Positions 58,860-64,000 of a stretch of DNA of 64,000 nucleotides are shown here, piece by piece. The stretch comes from Leptodontidium sp. MPI-SDFR-AT-0119 (Eukaryota; Ascomycota; Leotiomycetes; Helotiales; Leptodontidiaceae). Every line of letters begins with the position of its first letter. Positions within the stretch are counted from its first letter, which is position 1. The stretch lies in contig JAHLEZ010000005.1 of the NCBI GenBank assembly GCA_020726505.1, positions 3,348,001-3,412,000 on the forward strand. Direction: 5' to 3'. The notes below the pieces were generated by a model. The model did not search any database and was not told where the DNA came from. It worked only from the letters and a program-made list of their open reading frames with translations. The position numbers and the translations under genes were made by a program.

Positions 58860-60400
58860 GATATTAGTGTTAATAAAATCCTGAAGAGCCTTATTTAAAG
58901 CGCTCTTTGTTATAGCGTCAGTAGGATTATTAGCGCCATTGATCTATTAAACTTCTGTTAGCTCTCTACGCTCGTATAATTAACGAATAACTATAATATC
59001 GATCATTAAGCGCTTCTCTTTCGTCGTCCTGAGCTTGATAATACACTTATAAAGGGACAAAGAATCCGTGTAAATAACTATAAGAAGACGTGGGATATTA
59101 AGCTTATTAGTTACTATATTAATAGTCGTACTAAGGGAAATCAATATATTAATACTAACTACTATAATATATAACTCTAATACAAGCACTACACGAGTTA
59201 CTCTCTTGTATTTTATTAAGCTAATATACACGATATTACTAATTAAAGTAAACTGCGCATCCTCCACCGTTTCGGCACTAATTACTAATACGAAACTTAT
59301 CTATAAACTCAAGTCTTTATTATTAATAAAAGAACCGTTTATAAAAACGTAAACCTTCGTAGACTATAAATTAATTAGTACGTATTAAAGTCCTCTTTCT
59401 AAGTTATCTATTTACTATTTAAGGCGTAAGTTTAAGGCCTTAACGTCGTCTTCCGTCAGATCTTAGTATTACGCTATAATAGAGAGGTCAAATATTACTT
59501 CTAGCTGATATATAATAATAAAGTAAGCCGCACGAGCTCGTTACTCTCTATAAGCCTTCTTATAGTCTTCTTTTCCTGCGTCGACTAGCTCTAGTCTTAC
59601 TCCCTGACCCTTTTAAGACATATAGAGGCTGTCCTCGTTTATAGAAATAGTATACTTATTAAACGTAATAGTTTTAGTAAGAAGTAGTACCTATATCGAC
59701 TTCGTTAGAAAACCGGCCTTAGTAATCTCATCTTACTCTCTTGCTAAGAAGTCTTTATTTCCTAGAATTAACGTGTCGTCTGTTTACATACTTACGACTC
59801 TAAATTTATAGCTTTCCTTAGTACTAATTAGCAAGTATAAGTCGTATATTAATGTCTTTATTTATAAGTTCTCTATATAATATTTATAATATATATTAAA
59901 CTAATAATTTCCGGACTTAAGTATGCCGTATAATAGTAGTACTACTATAAATATCGTACTAAGAGGGAAATCTCTTACGATCTCTTCTAGTAACTATATA
60001 AAAATGTCCCGGAGAAGCCTTATTTCTACTTAGACGTAAGCTTAAGTGATATCCCTAATAGCCAGATAAGATTCGGACTAGTTTTAGAGGCGATTTAAGT
60101 GTTTAATAGTAGCGGCTAAGAAAATAAGTAACCGCTAGCTAGACCGTTAGATTATTAGAGACTAAGTCAGTATTTCTCTCTTCCCTTTATTATTAAAATA
60201 CTAAATTACTAGTCTTGACTTTTTATATAGAGTTAACGTCTCCTTGCCTTTGACTTCGTCTACTATTCTTGACTTAAAGATATAGTAGCCTCTCACTTTA
60301 GGGTCGTCCTTATAAATAGGCACAAAAACACCCCTTTTAATAAGTGCTTTATATTCTGTCCTTTAAAACTACTAAAATAATAGCTTAAACGTTATAATCT
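58860..60400 (-). pseudogene. Copia-B copy 2 RT and RNase H relic
   Basis: The RNase H part is open over 95 codons (59267-58980): EDAQFTLISNIVYISLIKYK, then LPRLLIVIYTDSLSLYK-type sequence (TDS motif) and TTKEKRLMIDI. This stretch spans the point where copy 1 was interrupted, showing the uninterrupted target. RT keeps TDDTLILG at about 59800-59765 and the FKSRIVDEVK-like block near 60280. Stops elsewhere. Confidence 0.82.
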
Positions 60401-60639
60401 TCCTTTTAACATAAAGTTTAATAGATATCTCCTAGTCCCTCGTCTCCTTCTTAATTAGAAACACTTTAGTATCGTAATCGTCATTAATAGTTAGTAAATC
60501 TAATAAGTGTTTCGTAAATAAAATTTAGATAGTAATTCAGAGTAAATTTAGTACTATTTCAGTAGTATTTCTAATCGGGGATCTTAGATATTACTTATAG
60601 ATATCCTCTAGTAAGTTTTCTTTTTGTCGTTTAATACTA

Positions 60640-61920
60640 AAAGTGTCTATCTTAAAGGGACGAACTATAGTCGATTAAAACGTACGTATTCTCTTATTTC
60701 TTATGTCGATCTTATATAATTCTCCCTTAATACCTAAGAAATCGTAAGGTCTTGTTTATTCTTTACCCTCTTAATACACTAAAACTTAATTATTAAAGTA
60801 GAGACTGTGAATATAAGTAGTTCTAGGGCCGTTTCGTATAGTTAACGTATTATTAACTTTACGCGTAATATAGATTTTCTGTACTTCCTTTATAATTTTC
60901 TTAATCGTAGCCGCACGTTACTCGACTGACGGATTTAAGGGGTTTAACTCTATTATTTTAGGGTATACGCCGAAAACAAGTAATATAAGGATAAGCCTAT
61001 TAAGTCTAATTGTATTATTTACTACTTTTATTACTATTTATAGTCAGTCTTTGTCGCTTAACTTAGGGTACTCTTCTATAACGATTTTATAAGCACGGCG
61101 TAATAGGCGGTAGTATCGCTTAACTTTGTCGATTAAATAATGTGCCTTAATAAGTATTAACTTAAGGGTACTACTTATAAATCTGAGTGTACTCCGAAAC
61201 TCCTTAGAATTAAAATTAGTACTATAGTCGTACACGACGAAATCTAGAGGTCTAAGGTATATATTAATTTATACTGACTTAAATACGCTAAAGGTAGCCT
61301 GAGCCGTAATAGAACCGGGGGCCTTTTAGAGTAGTTTCGCCGCACTAAAACCTGTTGCTTTATCTATTATATAAAGGGCATATTATTCTCTAAACATTAT
61401 AATATTGACGTAAACTATATAATTAAAGTCGATGTCGTCTTGTAACTTGAAGCGGAACTTATATAAAGCATTTACGTGTTTCTGGCAATACTCACATATC
61501 TCTTTAACCCTTAATATGACTTCTAAGTCATACTTATAGCTAGCTTGATCTAGTAAGTGCTGAAGACGTCTTACTGAAGGGTGTCCGAAACGCCTATATA
61601 GCCGACGTATTTCTAGTTTAATTAAGTAGTATATATTTATTATTCTAATAGAAGTGTCTAGTAATTGACGATATTAATTTAAAAGTAGCTATAAATGTCT
61701 ATACTTCTATATAATTAAGTACTTCTTGTCGCCCTAAATTAAGACGTTATATAAGTTGTTATACTGCGCATTTAGCGTATTTAGCTATTATAAATAAACT
61801 AGAAATGGGATATTTACGTCTACGATTTAGAAGTCTATTTCTCTAGCCGGAGTATTAACTATAGTAACCCCTAAAGACAGTCGCGAACTGGCACTGAATG
61901 TAATCCGGCTCTAGCTCACC
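60640..61920 (-). pseudogene. Copia-B copy 2 integrase and protease relic
   Basis: The open frame 61235-61044 (YDYSTNFNSKEFRS, then AHYLIDKVKRYYRLLRRAY) is the integrase core; the catalytic Glu again reads Lys in KVKRY, as in copy 1. LYRRFGHPSVRRL at about 61610-61570 is the GAG-pre-integrase block. A protease-like stretch with NSRLSL lies near 61900-61870. Confidence 0.75.
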
Positions 61921-64000
61921 TGGCTAGTATCAAACTTAACATCTTGAATTCGCTATAATGCCTATAACTAGTTAATCCCTCCCGTGTTTTTGTTAAATAC
62001 TCCTGTGTTAATTAATAGACTTTAAAAGAATCTGTCTGTTTATTACGTTATGTAGGCCTCGCTCGGAGTAAGTCTCTTAATTTTGCTTTTTAAGATATAA
62101 GTAGCCTTCCTCTCCTTAAGTTGCCCTATAACTTCTCGTATATTATATTGTGCCTCACTTGTTATAAATATAGTCGTGGAATTTATAGTACTATTACTAT
62201 TGTCGTCGTTAGAACTCTCTAAAGAATCGTTAATATTTATTAAAGTGTCTAAATCCGCATCTTAGTGACTTCTTAAATAGTGTCCGGATATAGTCCGGTT
62301 TTAGTCTGAATTAAGGTTAATCCCCTTAATATAAGTTAAGTAACTCTTAAAGGTCTTATCCGTGGCTTTTACTCCTTCGGCCTTATGCGCCGCGAAGTAT
62401 TATGCCTTAGACGTTACTTACTTTTCGTCAGAGTAACGACTATTATAGTAATCTATTCTTTTATAAATAATATAGCCTATATAGCCTAATATAAGCTTGA
62501 ATTTATCTCCGCGTTTGTTTCTACTTAAAAATTTTATCTTATAGTTAGAGTAATAAGCCGCCCTATTTACGACATAAGATCAGTGGCGATTCGTATATAA
62601 TTTAGAGTACTTACTTACTCTTAATCCCGAGTTATAAGTTACTTTAACGCCGACGGCGGAGCGAAGACTATCTATTAATATAAGGAAGGTAAGAGGTGCC
62701 TAAAACAAGGCCATCTTAAAGAGGGGGTTCCCTAATACTCCTTACACGAGCTTATCGCGGAGTGTCTTATTGTTCCGTATATTATTATCCTTTAGGCTAA
62801 GTTAAATACTTTATAATTCCTTAGCGAAGTTCTCTAATTAAGTTAGTACTAGTTTTCCCGTCTAGTAAGGCTCCTCTTAAAATAACAAGAAAGTCAGATT
62901 AAACTACTAACTAAAGAACTTATTAGCTCTCTCCTTTATCTTAAAGTATTCGCGAGTCGTTCTAATAAGCTTATTAAATAAGTACCCCTTATTTTAGAGG
63001 TACCAGTAATAGTACGAACTAGCTCCGTCTCGTAATATTGACAGAAAAGCTCAGTTCTAGACTTTAGTCTTAATTAATACTCTCTAATATAAGTCGGCGA
63101 AGATATAGAGCTTTTTATCTAAGTAGTCTTTGTCCCCGCTATATTAGAGCTCCTTAGTATATATCTTAGTAAGGTTTACTAACGATTTTGCCTAGTCTAA
63201 AGTCAATAGATCTATAATATATTATAACAGCCGAATTGACTTTATATATAATCCGGTAGTCCTAGGAACTTCAAATAATAGTAATAACCTGTCTTGTAAG
63301 TATATTACTAGCGTTAGTATAAGATTTAGTAACGCGTAATTATTTAATCTCTATAAGTAGAGATTACTTAAGGGATCCCTCCTAAGAGTAAATAAGAACT
63401 CCTTCTTTAAGACTATAAGTAAGGGGGTTACACTATATAGATCCTCGACTTTATCTCCTTTAGTAAGGGAGATCTTAAGTAATCTTAATAGTTAAATCGT
63501 CTCTATAAGCTTCACTCCTGACCCTTCCGAAAGAGTGTCTTCCTCTACAGAATAAATAACCACCTTTAGTTAGTATTATAAAGACATCAGGGATTAATTT
63601 TATTAAAGTATTATTAGAAATAGTAGTAGTAGGCGAGAGACTAATTCTCGGATGTAATTCAGTACTAATTCGGGGTAGTTCCGAATTTATATTTCTACTT
63701 AGTCTCTTAGTCACACATTCTCCTTAGCTTATATTACTTCTACTAAAGCGTGTACCGTCCTCGTCCCCTTCCCTCGTCGTATAAACACACTAAAGGCTCG
63801 TAAGTCGTCCCTGAGGTATATACGTTTTATAACCTTAATTAATTTAAACTCGTTTGCCGTCTAATTCTTAAAATACTCCTAAAAGTCTTAGAAAAGGAAT
63901 TTTCCCTTAAGATAGCTATCGTAGTAGGCCTCCTAGAACCTTCGTAAGTATACTATTACGTCTCCCGTAAAAATTAGACTAAGATCTAATGTTACTGTAT
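61921..64000 (-). pseudogene. Copia-B copy 2 gag-like region (partial)
   Basis: Matches 24955-27000 of copy 1. The open frame 63714-63475 contains NNTLIKLIPDVFIILTKGGY with a preserved Cys (LFCRGRH) where copy 1 has Tyr. The rest is stop-filled and continues past the window end. Confidence 0.5.

Larger units (their letters stand above)
57074..64000 (-). mobile_element. Copia-B copy 2: TIR-bounded Copia-type element, runs off the window
   Basis: Starts with the 95-bp terminal repeat (57074-57168), then the antisense ORF on the plus strand, then Copia RNase H, RT, integrase and gag on the minus strand. The window end corresponds to about 24955 of copy 1, so the missing end should lie about 480 bp beyond 64000. 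Inserted in Gypsy B copy 2. Confidence 0.75.

Overview
The window looks like heterochromatin of a filamentous ascomycete (Pezizomycotina). About 60 of the 64 kb is AT-rich, crowded with TpA and depleted of CpA/TpG, while CpG persists. Almost every former reading frame is full of TAA/TAG stops where Gln and Trp codons would sit, and Cys, His and catalytic Asp/Glu are often replaced by Tyr, Asn or Lys. This is the pattern of repeat-induced point mutation (RIP). I saw no bacterial-type operons, CRISPR array, rRNA or tRNA.

Layout. 1-4334: Copia-A pol relic with a degenerate gag-like stretch, a 50-bp tandem repeat, and an antisense relic ORF. 4335-16489: complete Ty3/Gypsy element 'Gypsy A' (two 280-bp LTRs, AGTAA target duplication) that split the antisense ORF. 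17167-22757: chromovirus 'Gypsy B' copy 1 (gag to chromodomain to 3' LTR). 22758-24478: unassigned sequence, a pair of 80-bp direct repeats, and a reversed Gypsy B gag piece. 24479-35853: an element with a Copia-type pol whose ends are inverted rather than direct repeats, with an antisense Cys-rich ORF; it is interrupted by a TA-flanked DDE DNA transposon (29738-33716). 35854-36738: a Copia protease fragment. 36741-about 40497: second, truncated DDE transposon. 40498-44878: the most AT-rich part, holding one solo Gypsy B LTR (42388-42689, ATAAT duplication). 44879-45190: 8-bp satellite. 45645-46470: RIP-mutated TPR-repeat gene relic, probably from a fungal NLR-type protein.

46600-50138 is an island of normal base composition. 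It holds the only apparently intact gene, a two-exon 191-residue multipass membrane protein on the minus strand (48119-48774), a possible hAT-like fragment, and a nearly perfect 164-bp TA-flanked MITE (49801-49964).

50139-64000 returns to RIP-mutated nested elements: Copia-C 3' end and LTR with a solo LTR inside it (50733-50904, ATAAT duplication), Gypsy B copy 2 on the minus strand (50985-57073), and copy 2 of the TIR-bounded Copia-type element (57074 to beyond the window end).

The retroelement genes do not work together now; they are dead copies. The best candidate for something undescribed is the TIR-bounded Copia-type element with its antisense ORF, present twice. Element names (Copia-A to D, Gypsy A and B) are local labels. 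Family assignments rest on motifs read by eye, without database searches.
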